Notes: a model not told the origin generated them from the letters alone. Positions 1-14,537 are shown, numbered from the stretch's first letter. The stretch: 64,000 bases of DNA from Plantago ovata (GCA_028274465.1 CM051455.1:132466096-132530095); one strand, 5' to 3'. Numbers and translations: made by a program.

Positions 1-139
1 TAGCGACAGATAAATCCATCCGTCGCTAAATACCAGCCAGACTTATATCTGTCGCTAAAATCACCGATCCGTCGCTATTTTTCGACGGATGCGATCTGTC
101 GCTATTCATCCGTCTCGATTTGGTTGTTTTCTTGTAGTG
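1..139. mobile_element. CACTA (En/Spm-type) transposon terminus
   Basis: The segment holds several copies of the GCGACGGAT/ATCCGTCGC subterminal motif in both orientations. It ends at 139 with TTTTCTTGTAGTG, the reverse complement of the CACTACAAGAAAA terminus typical of plant CACTA elements. The rest of the element lies left of the window. A related terminus is at 15860-16236. No transposase coding is visible here. Confidence 0.8.
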
Positions 140-880
140 TATTATGCTTATATAATTTGATTTGTAAAGGATTCCAAATGTATAATTATTTCTTCTTATA
201 CTTCAATATGCGTGTCTTCCAAAACGAGAAGCAAACCTAAAACTCAATAAAGTCTACGACTTGAGTATTTGAAAAACAAATTAAAATTCATATGTAATTT
301 TTTTTTCTACTTTGCATAAGGTTATACATCAATCCAATCCATGTACTAATCGTGTCTAGGACATGTTGCCTACTTTATTTTCTCATCCTAGGTCATAGTA
401 GTTTTACTTAAGTTTCACAATAATTTTGAAATTAATATATTTTGATTAATGTATATGTATATAATACTTCTAGTCTACATTAATAGTTTTATTGACGATA
501 ACGCTACAAAACATCTTACACTTGAATTCATCATATCTTTACAAATAGTACAATAACCTAATATAATTTATTTGTCCATACATATTAAATTGATTATTGT
601 TTCCTAATCTTTAATTATAATAACTTATTTATTCAAATTTAATATCCAATATATTACATATATCATTTACATTTCATTTCTAAATATGTGTAGTAAAATT
701 TAGTCAATTTATTTATTTCTAAAGTTAAATAAAAGTCAATGACGAGTATATATTATAATATGTGTGCGCATATCTTTTTAATTTCAATTTTGTCACATGG
801 TCCCAAAATGTTTGAAATGACCATTGTTATGTGTAAAAGATAAATAGAACCAAGTAATTTTATAATACTCCATACATGAA

Positions 881-930
881 CTACTCGAAGATGCTTCTTC
901 ATTGTCTACTCGAAGATGCTTCTTCATTGT
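881..930. repeat. Perfect 25-bp tandem duplication
   Basis: The unit starting CTACTCGAAGATGCTTCTTC occurs twice head to tail (881-905 and 906-930) without mismatch. It lies at the start of a 63-codon frame (876-1067) that I do not recognise. Confidence 0.9.
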
Positions 931-1184
931 CAGCTCCGCCATTTGGAGATATTAAGAATCCTGATGGTAGGATTGGTAGACTATCGGCATCTCCACCTTT
1001 GAAAATTGAAGTTGTGGGACAAAATATGCTTGTTGTCATTATTTCTTATATTTATCCGCTCCAATAGTAATAACTTTCTAATTCTTTTCATTTTAAATTT
1101 TCGTATAAAAATTCTATAACTATAAACTACATATTTTTATTAATTTTCATAGAACTATTATAAATTTGTTGTTGTCAAAGACAA

Positions 1185-1405
1185 GATTGTACCCGCTTCA
1201 AGCACTTGGTACTTTCTTTCACTTGAAAAATAATATTTGAATTGATATTACCAAACACTAAAACTTCTATATTTGTAGTTTTAAACTGCTTTCCGAAAAA
1301 TATCAAACACTGCCAGTTTTTTGTTAAAATCGAAATATTATTCAAGTTTTGGACGAAGCAAACCAAAAGTAATCCGTAAAAGCATTTGCAAACACTACCT
1401 AAAGC
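1185..1405. mobile_element. Diverged MITE remnant related to the 26.3 kb copy
   Basis: The right edge reads AAAAGCATTTGCAAACACT and is followed closely by TAA, matching the right terminal repeat of the 26283-26639 MITE. Internal phrases such as ACCAAACACTA, TTTAAACTGCTTT and AAAAGTAATCC are shared in the same order. The left terminal repeat has decayed. Confidence 0.55.
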
Positions 1406-2904
1406 TACCACTGATGACGACTGAGCAAAAGAAACATATGCAAACCCCTGGGAAGAATGGAGTCCTGAAGCACAAGAATACAAGATGACCTCACATATTA
1501 AATATATAGCACTGATTGGAATATCATGAAGAACTCCTGGGAAAACAACATCGAACCTAGCAATGCAAATTGTGATTTCCTTCTTTAATTATTACTCTTT
1601 GGTAAACTTAAAACCGAGAGATCCTGAGGATAATAGGAAGAGCATCCAATCGTAAACTTAAAACCCAGAGGATAAACTGCATCCAAATCGCCACTCGGCA
1701 CCTATTCCATACCTCCACTACCAACACTGACTTCAAACTCCAGCACACTGAATATCATAGCCAGGAATACAGATGTGTATGACAGCCAGAGCCACAACTT
1801 CAAGGTAGTGGAATGATATTCCTCAAACATGCACATACCAGACCAGGGCCTTTTATTTTAATTCTTCAGTAAGCTCAGCTACCTGATTTATACTAAAGAG
1901 GCTAAGTTAAATTTGGTAAGTACATCCTTCGGACATTACGTGAGTTCAAGAGGGGGGGCGGGGGTTAGACCAGATTGATTTTCTTAACTACTGGGAGAGT
2001 CCTACAGAAAGGTCTTCCTCTGAAGAAGTGGGACACAGAAATGAGCAAATGATCAGAATTGAAAGGCACACTTGTACACAAAGATAGGAAATACAAAAGA
2101 ACTTGTGATAATAAAAATCAAGGGAAAGACAACACTAATGCATATCCACTCAAATCATGAAATAATCAGATTGACAAAACAAAAAGAAAAGAAGTAGTAC
2201 TACTACCACTCGTGGTACAGGTGATAGTGGTGGTGGAGGTGATGATAAATAGATTGAGGGCAGAATTCAACTTCAATCCAGGATGAGTAATGACGCAATC
2301 AGAGATGAGACATGGTACTAGAGACTTTGATTTCAGAAACTAATGAGTGGCATGGCTTTTTTGTAGAGAGGTCCTAGCAGAGTTGTAAAATAAAACACTA
2401 ATGAACTACTACTAGCAGCAGAGAATCAACTCAATGGCTGCTTCTACCCGCTTCCACATACACAATTTTTGCATGCCTTTCTTGTGCTTCCAGCTTCACA
2501 AATTTTCTGCAAATGCTGGACAATGGACATAGTTCACTCAGTTGGACCCTATCAACTCAACTCAATGAATATACAAACCTTACTTTTGCAGATAGTGAAT
2601 TGAACTTGGCTTAACCTTACTTTTCTCAAGTATCCTTATACTACTAGCAATAAATTTTAAAGCTCCTAACCTTTGTTCAACATAAGTTCAAGCTTTTAGA
2701 CAATGTGAAATCTAATAAACCGAATCATAACTCAGAATATAATTTGCAATGCTCATCAGTTATACGAAACAGCTTAAAAGTCCAAAATGCAACCAGAAAT
2801 TGTTATAAGCATCCTAATATTCATAGCACAGTTCATTTTATCATCTCAACATACTGAACGATTTTTCCAATCGAATATACAAGCAGTAAAATTAGATTAG
2901 ATAC

Positions 2905-3260
2905 CTTGAATTGTTAGAGTTTGAGCTTAGGTTTGAGGCCTTCCCCATTTTGTTCTTCATGGGTTGCCTGGCCGTTGGAATTGACCTTGCCGGAGTCAGT
3001 GTCGGAGGCGGAGGCGACGGAATTTATGACACTGCTTAAACCCTGGGGTATCCGGACCAGGACTATGGTGTCGGTACGCACGGTGAGCATCCGAAAGGCG
3101 TTACCGGTGGAGTTCCGGCATCAAGGGTTTAAGAAGATGTCCGTTCTGGGTGAATTGTGAGATGATTGGGTCGATTTGGATTATCGTCCATCAGAAATTG
3201 AAATTGAAATTGAATTGGGGAAGAAGGGTTCATGGGAATTGGGGAACAACACGGTTGAGA
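2905..3260 (-). other. Possible first exon of a minus-strand transcript
   Basis: On the minus strand this GC-richer stretch ends in AATTCAAG followed by GTATCT at 2904, a plausible splice donor. It contains a 58-codon frame (3090 to 2914) with codon-like composition and a second short ATG frame starting at 3191 that stops after about 20 codons. Neither matches a family I know. It may be a 5' leader, a non-coding RNA or a decayed gene. Confidence 0.2.
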
Positions 3261-3806
3261 GATAGAAAACTGAGTCTTATTGGATTATGATTTGAAAAAA
3301 AATATTGGTTTTTAATTATAATGATTTTAATTTTTAATTTGTATTAAATAAATTTCTATTATTAAAGTATCATTAAATTATTTTGAAGATATAAATAAAA
3401 AAATTTTAAATTGTTAAATATGATTTTAAATTTATGGGGTATAAATGTAAATTCAATATTTATTATTAAATTTAATAATTTATAATAAAAATATTAACTT
3501 CGTACCATTGCCATGTGGCAGCATTCTAGTGGAGACCTGTGCTCAAGTCAGTACGAAGTCGACCTGAGAATAAAAAGCTCCAATTTAGTATTTGCATGAT
3601 ATATACTATATACTGTACTAGTTTCATTTTATTGGGACATATGCAAAACATTTTAAATCTAAAAGACCAAATCATATTATTTCCAAATCTAAAACCATTC
3701 GCGATAATATTTCCTCTGTAATTCAGCAGCAAGCAATCTTCAAGCTTCAGAATCAGCAGCAGCTCACTGTGAAGAAGAGGAAGAAGAAGAAGCAAAACAG
3801 AACACA

Positions 3807-6628
<2,822 letters not shown>

Positions 6629-7231
6629 CAGAAACTGGAGGTGCAGTTGTAATTCTTTTTCTGTATGCACTATACACCTCTGATCTGGAGTCTGGACCCT
6701 GTAAAAGTTACATCTTAACAAGTTGTTGAAGAATATTTCACATCTCTATTATTCTGCCTTCCATGGGTAATTCTTTTGTATGGTGTAATTAACAATGGGT
6801 ATTATGAAAAATGAAATGAAAAAAAGGACCAGTTTCTGATTTTACTTTTCCCTTCCACTATCTTGTACACACTCTGTATTCTCACACCTGAGTGATTTTT
6901 TTTTTTTTCTTTCCTAAGCCATCATCCGTAAGTCAAGATTGTGCTTAGATAGAAGTTCTATTTTGAAGTAGGTCTGCCTGTACAAAACCTGATCGAGGTT
7001 ACAGTTGTTTTCCCTCTGATAAGTCAACATTAGGAAAGGCAAGAGGGACTAGTTTGAGTTCTTGAGATAGAATATGATCACCTCTCTCTCTAAACCTGAG
7101 ATAATTTGTCTGGTTAACGAAGCTAGCTAGATGAACATGTAAAATATACCTCCAGCACAAGGCAAATTGTAATCCTAAGCTGTCTCTTTTGAATCATATC
7201 ATCTTCCAATGGTCTACACAGTTGGAAGTTA
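6629..7231. other. Convergent 3' intergenic region
   Basis: Lies between the stop of the signal peptidase (+) and the stop of the LEA_2 gene (-). It holds T-runs and presumably both 3' UTRs. I see no further gene. Confidence 0.6.
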
Positions 7232-9252
7232 TCAGAAATATTTGCAGGAATTTTGGTCAAAATTGACTACTTTGGTGTATTTAGAACTGATGACTAATGA
7301 ACAGGAGATGCGCCTTGTGTGCTTTGTCTCCACCAAATTCCCTACCAGGTATCCAGTCGAGTGAATGTCAAACTCCAACCTGAGTGGAATACCACCACTT
7401 TCATCAGAGGCTGCTAACTCCCATCCTATGCCATACAGAGGTACGCTGTAGCCCAATAGGTTGACTCTCATAGTCTGCTTGCTCTTTCTTGGCTGATAGT
7501 ATTTCTTTAGCTGTAACCATATAATAATAGAATCAGAAAATATTGCTCAAACATTGGGGTTATGGCGATAGTATCTTATTGATCTTGAACGATGGTAAAC
7601 CACAATAACATGGGATCTTGTTAAGAACTTAAGAATACTATTATACACCTGGACCTAAGGGAGTATATGTGCAGGCTTATATACGCAGTTTGCGTTTTTT
7701 TTTTTTTTTAATTCTAAAAAAGGGAGTATTTGTGCAGGCTTATATACGCATTTTTTTTTTTTAATTCTAAAAACCTCAGTAAAATCTACAAGATGGCACT
7801 TGCAAATAGTGAAAGATGCCTTTAAGCCAGAAAAGGTTCACAAGCTGCAGCAAACACTCCCTAAGAGCTGTTTGGTTTATTTCCTTCAATCTGTTTTAAC
7901 CTAAGTACTGTTTCTGTTCGTGGCAAAATATTACCAGGATACAACTTATGATACCACTGAATGCTGCTTGCAATCTATGCAATGACAAGATTTCTATATT
8001 ATTAATGGTCTCTCGATAAAACTCATAACTTCATCTATAAAGTATTTACACTTGTGAAGAGACTTGCTCCATCCAAGGATCAAACATATGATGATCATAC
8101 TTTGGTCTCCATCCGAGTAAGACTATATAATCGGTATGCTCCCTATCTTACCCATAAGATAGAACTTTTTATTTGTTTCTACTTTTAATTTTTTGCTTTT
8201 TCCTTTTCTTTCTTTTTCTTTAATACAGTAGAATATATTAAAAAGAAATGAGAAAATAAAATGAAAATTTGGGTAAGGTAAAGTATGAGGGTTAAGAGTA
8301 TGATAGAGTTTGGTGGGAGTGGAATAGTGATGTGGCGTAAGATAGAGTTTGAGGGTTGGAGATGGTTTGAGACCGTTATAGTATACTGGTGATGTTTTGC
8401 CAAAATACGTAAATAGGCTGTAGCCTGTTATGGTATCCTGGTGAAGTTTCTTGACAGAACACAGAAAGGGGTTATAAGAATGACTGGAAAACATCAAGTT
8501 CACAAGTGAAGTAGAAAAACTAACACTTTAATCCATGTTAAATCATTATTAGGAACCTTACCTGACCATTGGCAATGACAATTTCTGAGTACATTAGGTT
8601 AACAGGATAGGAGCTGATATGAATGCCAAAAAACGGAGCCGGATTTGAAATGAGCATGCTTGCTGAACAGTTAACTGTGAGCAACTTAGTTGGAACACCA
8701 GTATAGTCTGAGCCTTCATTGTAGTAGAGATTATAGACCTCTAAGCTCTGCACATCATCATTGTTCCTTTAGTTTCTTAGCAACACTAAAATATCACATT
8801 TTCGAAAGATAACTATGTACCTTAATCTCGACTTGAACTCTGTAAGGTCTGCTTGCTGCCCAAAAGACCAAACAGAACGCCGTAAAAATGACACCAAAAC
8901 TCAATAGTATAATAAATGACCTACATGGGGCAGAGGTTCCTCTGTAATACTCAGCACCATCATCAAAATAACCTTTTTCCTCATCCACAAGCTCCCGATA
9001 TCCCCGTTTACCACCACTCCACTTACGCCTAGGACCTGAAACGCGACTGGATTCCGTGGTAACAGAGTTGGTTGGGGTCCTAGTAACTGAATTACAGGAA
9101 GAACACTTGTCAGCCTCATCGTGTGACTCTGTACAAGGGCTCTGTATGTAATAAGCAGCATCGGCAGCAGCCGGAGAAGAGGAGGTTGATGGGACTATGC
9201 TTGTGTAATCAAGTTGAGCAGTGATGCTGAAGATTCTTGAGGTTTCTTGCAT
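7232..9252 (-). CDS. LEA_2 / NHL-like single-pass membrane protein (YYVQSP type)
   Basis: Three minus-strand exons join in frame: 9252-8821, 8747-8562 and 7510-7232, about 298 residues. The N-terminal half is polar and contains AAYYIQSPCTESHDEADKCS, the motif of a plant LEA hydroxyproline-rich subfamily, followed by Ser/Thr-rich and basic stretches. A single transmembrane helix (SFIILLSFGVIFTAFCLVFW) precedes a C-terminal LEA_2-like beta domain. Proteins of this class are membrane anchored; their molecular role is poorly known. An upstream in-frame Met at 9336 would add 28 residues. I prefer 9252 because relatives begin only shortly before the YYxQSP motif, and 9336 directly follows an in-frame TAA. 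Intron 2 is long (about 1.05 kb) and carries a tandem duplication at 7661-7775. Domain assignment is good; no function can be given. Confidence 0.82.
7661..7775. repeat. Tandem duplication inside LEA_2 intron 2
   Basis: Two adjacent copies of about 60 bp, each reading GTGCAGGCTTATATACGCA, a poly-T run, then TTAATTCTAAAAA. The T-runs differ in length, suggesting slippage. Confidence 0.8.
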
Positions 9253-9336
9253 GTTTAGCTGATGAACTTGTGAATTGGGAAATGGAAAAAAGTGCTTTTG
9301 TTGTGAGTTCTCTTTGTACTTGAAATGGTGTGGCAT

Positions 9337-10500
9337 TTAAACAGGCCCAAAGACTATATTGGTTAAATGGGGCAATATAGAATTTAATGGCAGGCAATTC
9401 TTTATAGAGAAATATACGTTTCTGGCAATTTGGAGAAGTTATTTCATTATTAACGTATTTGCCACAATCCATTGCCAAATTTAGCTTGGCTTGGTTTGGT
9501 TTTGTAATAATGACCGAAATCATCTCATTTTTTGTGAAACTAATTACTCAACTTAGGAGTGAGTCAGTGAGGAAATATGTTCTCGCTCCTTGATTCAATT
9601 TGAAAAAGACAACTAGCTAGTTCATGTGTTCGGTTCGAATATGTTTTGTTGAAATATATATTTGAAATAAATTCAGTTCGGTTTAAACTTTTTGAACTGA
9701 ATTTAAAATTAAAAAAAACTTTATATATATGTACGAAATTATGCTTGTATTACTAAGACTCAGGTTTTTTTCATGTGAAACATTTAGCTCAGAATCATTA
9801 AATTAAGAGCAAATTCAGTTTAGTTCACACCTCAAGTGAATTAAACAGTGCTTTGAAAATTTTGGATTGGTTAACTACTCGAAGTTTAACCATTCCACTG
9901 GAAAATTATGGTCAATTTCGAATAAGTTTAGTGCACTTTAAACTTTTTCAACTGAATTAGATAGATGGCTTTAATTCATATCGGTTCGGATCAATTTTAC
10001 GAGTTCTACATATTTTTAATAGTAGTTTTTTTTTTTTTTTTTAGGATGTTAATAGTAGTTAATAACCCAAGAAGCAGCCGCGTTCGCTTTCAGACTGCTT
10101 CTTCCGTTTTCCTCCTAATTGATTTTTCATCTTCAACAATTTTTTATTAGAAGAGCTACTCCCATAAAGTTTTAGATGTTGATTTCAGCTACAACTAGAT
10201 ATCATTCTCGTGGTCAAGCTCGGCCCCGGAAAGTTGCCGAGGTGGATGGTGGTGCGGATTTTGAATCGCGGTCTTTGAATTTGGATTGTTGTGTATTTGG
10301 GGAATTGCTTCTCTGTAAATTCACATATACCCACACTGTTTGTTTGCTTAATTGTAGGGTGTTGTAAATTGTAATGTTGTTGTACTTCCCGACCCGTGAT
10401 GACTATATCTATCTTACTGGATTTTCTCTTTCATTGTAATTAGCTGAAATTATGGGTATATGTGAACTCTTGAAAATTCCTGATAAGTGATAAGTACACT
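9337..10500. other. Intergenic region, no recognised gene
   Basis: Contains the upstream region of the LEA_2 gene and AT-rich DNA with T-runs at 10026-10042. A short frame near 10176-10367 is not recognised. It may be the decayed 5' part of the FTSH pseudogene that follows, but I cannot align it. Confidence 0.4.
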
Positions 10501-10502
10501 TC

Positions 10503-10866
10503 ATAAGAAAGGGTGTTTGTTGGTGAGTCCTCTTGGTTGTGGGTGTTGGAGTTTCGGGGTGAGGGATTTGTATGAGAAGGTGAAATCGAAGGCACCTTGC
10601 ATTCTTTTCATTGATGAAAGTGATGTTGTGAGAAGGCAGAGGGGCGGGGATGGGTGGTGAAAATGATGAGAGAGAGAGAGAGAGAGAGAGAGTAGACAAT
10701 TAATCAGCTCTTGAATGAAATGGATAAATTTTCGGGTATTATTGTGTTGGCAGCTACTAACAGGAATGTTCTTGATTCTGCATTGCTGAGGCGTGGGAGG
10801 TTTGATGGACAGGTTACTGTCGACAGGCCTGATGTTACTGGCGGTAGAGTTAAGATTATTCAGGTT
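10503..10866 (+). pseudogene. Broken chloroplast FTSH-type AAA+ metalloprotease
   Basis: Fragments of the ATPase domain appear in order but not in one frame. Around 10505 a degenerate Walker A region reads KGVLLVSPLG-like. Then follow a sequence resembling [14 protein letters not shown] and a Walker B-like [16 protein letters not shown] (10585-10645). The segment 10711-10862 encodes [17 protein letters not shown] and [20 protein letters not shown]. These resemble thylakoid FTSH1/5-type proteins. Residues between Walker A and the second block are deleted, FIDEID has become FIDESD, the pore and arginine-finger context is interrupted, and a GA microsatellite sits where NDEREQ should be. The protease half with the HEXXH motif is absent. 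It is a decayed gene fragment, probably a duplicate or a captured piece. Confidence 0.8.
10668..10692 (+). repeat. (GA)n microsatellite inside the FTSH remnant
   Basis: An uninterrupted GA run of 25 bp begins within AATGATGAGAGAG, which encodes the conserved NDERE of FTSH proteins, and is followed by ACAATTAATCAGCTC (TINQL). The repeat appears to have grown from the codons of the conserved motif. Confidence 0.85.
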
Positions 10867-10982
10867 TGTAAAGCTTTCTTAGATTCTCACTTCTTTTAGT
10901 TTCTTATGGCATATTAATGTACGCTAATACGTTCATCCGGTGAATGAAAAGTGCATGAATTTCACTGAAATTAACTAAATAT

Positions 10983-11870
10983 CTACTCTAGGAGTTTGTT
11001 AAAAGCCAAGAATGAGTCCCTAAAGAAGGCAAATATAAGGACTGAGAAGATGGTTGCGGAGAGGGACGTTGTGATTAAACGGATGCGCATGGAAATCAGA
11101 AAGCTTCGGCTAGCTATTGCTTGAATACATTTTCTTTCTAGAAACCATTCCCGTCTGAGTATGGAGCTTGCAAAGCTTAAGGACATATTAGAGGCAAAAC
11201 AGGAAATTGTGTCAAGTCCGTACAGAAGTCGAGGATAACCAAGGATCCCAGGAAAGAGCTCATCCTGATAGGAATACCGAGCCCGAGCAATCTTCGGTGG
11301 AAGGATCCTGCACAGTGAACCAGGAATCTGGAAAGCCCACGGGCGGCACCAGACAGTTCTAATACACATCATCCTTATTGCTAATTATTCGAATTAGTTG
11401 AAGGTACTGGAAATTTAATTTTGCACTGGGCTGAATTAAATTAATTTAATTTTGTAAGGGAAAAAGGTATGTATACTAAATTTATAGTGCACTACTGCAC
11501 TTTATTTGGTGTGGAGTTCGTTGAGTTGGAGTTGTGAACAAATCCTAGATTGAGAACAATCAACAAACTTTTTCATTTTTGAAATGTTGTTAGCTATTTA
11601 TACCCTTTCATGTTTCTTATTCTGGATACTTTATGTGTCTCGCTAGATCACTAGAATCAATCCTGAATGCAAGTGCTTTGTATACAAGTGAGATTGTTCT
11701 AATTTTACTGAAGTTTTTGTGCAGGCTCTTTTACCTTTATTCATGGTGCTCGATCAAGTCTTGGCATTAGAGATGAGCATATAACTCGGACTGCATACTA
11801 TACTATTGGAGCAAATGTGGTGGAGATTGTTAAACAGGTGTGAAACTGTCAAGCAAGGGAGCAACTGAAT
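10983..11870 (+). other. Unrecognised gene debris downstream of the FTSH remnant
   Basis: From 10987 a plus-strand frame encodes a lysine/arginine/glutamate-rich, coiled-coil-like segment (SLLKAKNESLKKANIRTEKM ...) ending at TGA near 11124. Further short frames follow to about 11370. Composition is exon-like but no family is recognised and stops are frequent. It may belong to a second gene fused to the FTSH fragment. Confidence 0.3.
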
Positions 11871-11875
11871 CATTA

Positions 11876-12399
11876 AGAAGATGATGGACACCTAGATGGA
11901 CCTGGCCCGCGAAGGAGTATCTGTGGACGCGATCCGACCCATAGTCGGTGCCAGCGGCTAGGGTTAGGGCAACCTAGGCCCTTTTCTTTTGTTTTATGTT
12001 TTCTAGAACTTTATTTTAGTTGGACTTAACCCATTATTTAGATTTCCAGAATATTCTATTAGTTGGGCTTAGCCCGTTATTATTCCTTTAAATACCCATG
12101 TAAGACTTCATTATTTTCATTCCAGTCAATAAACTCGTGAGTTCATCTCTAGCTAGATTGCGGCGTTGTGCATTATTATACCGTTACGGCTCGGGGAGAT
12201 TGGCATTATTATACCGTGGAACCGGGGAGGTAGTTCTAGCGGGTGATTGACGTGAGTTAATCACTAGGCCTAGTACGTGATCGTGCTAGTAGAATCTGCG
12301 GTCGGGTCCGAATCCAGGTTATTTTACTTGTTTTATTGTCTTTTCCGTTAATTCTACTATCTCTATCTCTACAGATCCATCAGCTTGGCATCTAGAGCC
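11876..12399 (+). mobile_element. LTR retrotransposon 5' LTR remnant with primer-binding site
   Basis: The stretch has a TATA-like TTTAAATACCC near 12087, an AATAAA signal near 12129, and ends in ...ATCCATCA at 12382. It is followed by TTGGCATCTAGAGCC, a slightly decayed initiator-methionine tRNA primer-binding site (canonical TGGTATCAGAGCC). The left LTR boundary is uncertain and no gag or pol follows. Confidence 0.55.
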
Positions 12400-12945
12400 T
12401 GGTTTTTAATTATTAGAAAAAATAAAAACTATTAGAATGATAACTAATTTTTACTTAACCCTAACTTAAATATCACACACACACTGTGACACCACAATTT
12501 CGCATAAATACCAACTCTTTAAAGTCAGTCTCGGAATCGATTCGGATACAACCCCATATAACTCGACGTGTAATTGGTAACCGCCACTCTATTCAATTAA
12601 TCCGACCTGGACCCGTATATATATGAGATATACATGTATCAAGTTTAAAAAGGATCAGCTCATCAGCTGCAGATTATATTCATCATGAGATGTAGATTAA
12701 TAGCTAAAAATTAATGTAAATACGGACGGCATAGACGTTGTGTCCGGGTCTATTTTGAAGAGTCCTAATTCACGCTTCCGCACAAGGGCATTTGGCACTT
12801 ACCTAAAACAAGTAAAATAACTAGACCCTTTGTTTCTCCTTTTTAATTTCATTCCTCTTCCTTCCTTGTTCTTTCTTCTTCCTTCCTTTTTTATTTTTTC
12901 TTTCCTCTTCCCTTCTTCAGAACAGTGGCTGGAGCTCTGGTCAGT

Positions 12946-13250
12946 CGGAGCTGTACAACTCCGATTGATCGGAGCTGTACAACTCCGATTGATCGGAGTT
13001 GTGACTTGCTCTGATCAATCGGAGCAGTGCTGCTCCGATTTGATAGGAGCTTTACAGCTCCAATAGATCGGAGTTGTGACTAGCTCTGATTAGATCGGAG
13101 TTGCACAGTTCTGATCTGATCGATGTTGTTACATGCTCCGATCACATCGGAGCTGCACAGCTCCGATCACATCGGAGCTGCACAGCTCCGATTTGATCGG
13201 AGCTGTGGCGGCAGAGAAAATCGGAGCTGTGGCGGGGTACAACTCCAATT
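12946..13250. repeat. Tandem array of about 25-bp palindromic units (CGGAGCTGTACAGCTCCG)
   Basis: About 12 consecutive units, most an imperfect or perfect palindrome of the form CGGAGCTGnnCAGCTCCGAT plus a spacer GAT or CAT. The units at 13148-13195 are the cleanest. A long polypyrimidine tract (12825-12920) precedes the array. The same motif family forms a second array at 46270-46415 in the opposite orientation relative to its polypyrimidine tract. Probably a subterminal or internal repeat of an unidentified transposon. Confidence 0.85.
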
Positions 13251-14135
13251 TGCTGTTTTTTCTTTTTTTATATATATTTTTAAAAAAATTTTGAGTGATA
13301 TTTTAAAATAAAAAAAATTATTAGGGCTTAGTTGCTATCAAATTTGGGACAAATTTGAAATTTAAAGAAGTTATATGCTTTACGTTGAATTATTAAGTGT
13401 CAAATTGGTAAAATTAAAACAATTTGAGGCTAATGTGTAATTAATGAAAATTGGAGTTGTTTGGTCAAGTCAGAATTCAATATTTGACCAAGGGTAAAAA
13501 TGTTTTTACATTGATTTAATTCGCCAAAAGTCAAATTCGTGGGTTTAGGTGTAATTAAATCTATCTAACAAGGGTGCTGGATGTAATTGTTTGGCTAACG
13601 AGGGTCTATCTGTAATAAAACGAACTAACAAGGGTAGTATATGTAAGAATCTCTTTTTTAAATGATCCTTTTTCATTTTCTCTTTAATATTTTACTTATT
13701 TAAATTTTCCTTTAATATTCTACTTTTTTTTCTTGTCCATAATACATAAAATATTTAATATATATAATTTGCACAGAGAAAAGTAATAATTAAAATATAC
13801 TGTTTTTTTTCTAGTGGTATCAAAATTATCTTCCTAATGAACTTTCAAATTTTATCTAATAATTAAAATATAGAAATATTAGAAAGTCAGAATGTGGAAT
13901 ATATAGCCTCGGGGTAGACTAAGGCATAGTTATATTGCATGTACTATATAAATTATAAAGCATGCATTAGCACGAAAAAATTATAACAAATGACTATTCA
14001 AAATATTTAATTATACATCTAGGACTATTTGAGTCATCATTATTTAATTAGAAAAACCAATATAAATAACTCCTCTCAACATCCCAAGAAGTCATAAAAA
14101 TATTACTACCCATTTTATCAAAACTACAAAAAAAC
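13251..14135. other. AT-rich region upstream of the SPH gene
   Basis: At 13560-13650 three related phrases recur (AACAAGGGTGCTGGATGTAA, AACGAGGGTCTATCTGTAA, AACAAGGGTAGTATATGTAA), probably transposon-edge sequence. The last 200 bases are AT-rich and would hold the promoter of the SPH gene. No gene seen. Confidence 0.45.
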
Positions 14136-14537
14136 ATGGACACCAAATATATGGTACAAATACTCATCCTTTCAACCCTCTACTTTCAGATGGTTTCATC
14201 TTTCTCCGAAAACAAATCATGTTTTATTGCAACTCATGTTCATGTAAACATTGTTAACAACTTGCCTGGAGCTCCATTATTATTGATCCATTGTCAATCC
14301 AAAGACGACGATCTTCAGGAACATACGATTTCGGTCAACCAGACTTACAGCTTCAATTTTTGTGCAGCTCCTAGAACCTTGTTTTTTTGTCATATTTACT
14401 GGGGCCCCAAGGACACAGTTTTTAATGTTTTTGATGGCACGATTAGGGTGTTTTGTAATAATGACCACGTATGTAACTGGATAGTCAAAGGGAATGAAAT
14501 CGATTTGGATGGTTCCCATATTGTGCACAAGTGGTAA
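14136..14537 (+). CDS. Plant self-incompatibility S1 family protein (SPH)
   Basis: Single-exon gene of 133 residues, the usual size for S-protein homologues. Residues 1-22 form a signal peptide (hydrophobic ILILSTLYFQMVSSF), so the product is predicted to be secreted. The mature part shows the S1-family pattern: VHVNIVNNLPGAPLLLIHC, then SKDDDLQEHTISVNQTYSF, LFFCHIYWG, and a C-terminal CNWIV. The conserved cysteines are present. The poppy founder is a stigmatic self-incompatibility ligand; most family members have unknown roles and many are expressed in reproductive tissue. The gene is isolated among mobile elements with no SPH neighbour in the window. The frame has no disruption. Confidence 0.88.
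   Translation: MDTKYMVQILILSTLYFQMVSSFSENKSCFIATHVHVNIVNNLPGAPLLLIHCQSKDDDLQEHTISVNQTYSFNFCAAPRTLFFCHIYWGPKDTVFNVFDGTIRVFCNNDHVCNWIVKGNEIDLDGSHIVHKW

Larger units (their letters stand above)
140..2900. other. AT-rich intergenic region, no recognised gene
   Basis: No open frame longer than about 100 codons and no recognisable domain. The only structured items are a perfect 25-bp direct duplication at 881-930, a MITE remnant near 1185-1405, and a more mixed-composition stretch at 1500-2900 that could be transcribed on the minus strand (see 2905-3260). Confidence 0.5.

Noticed and set aside
2921-3160. 79-codon plus-strand frame
   Set aside because: Composition suggests the opposite strand is the more exon-like; no motif on the plus strand.
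8123-8503. 126-codon minus frame in the LEA_2 intron
   Set aside because: Low-complexity, pyrimidine-biased translation with no domain, inside an intron with good splice sites.
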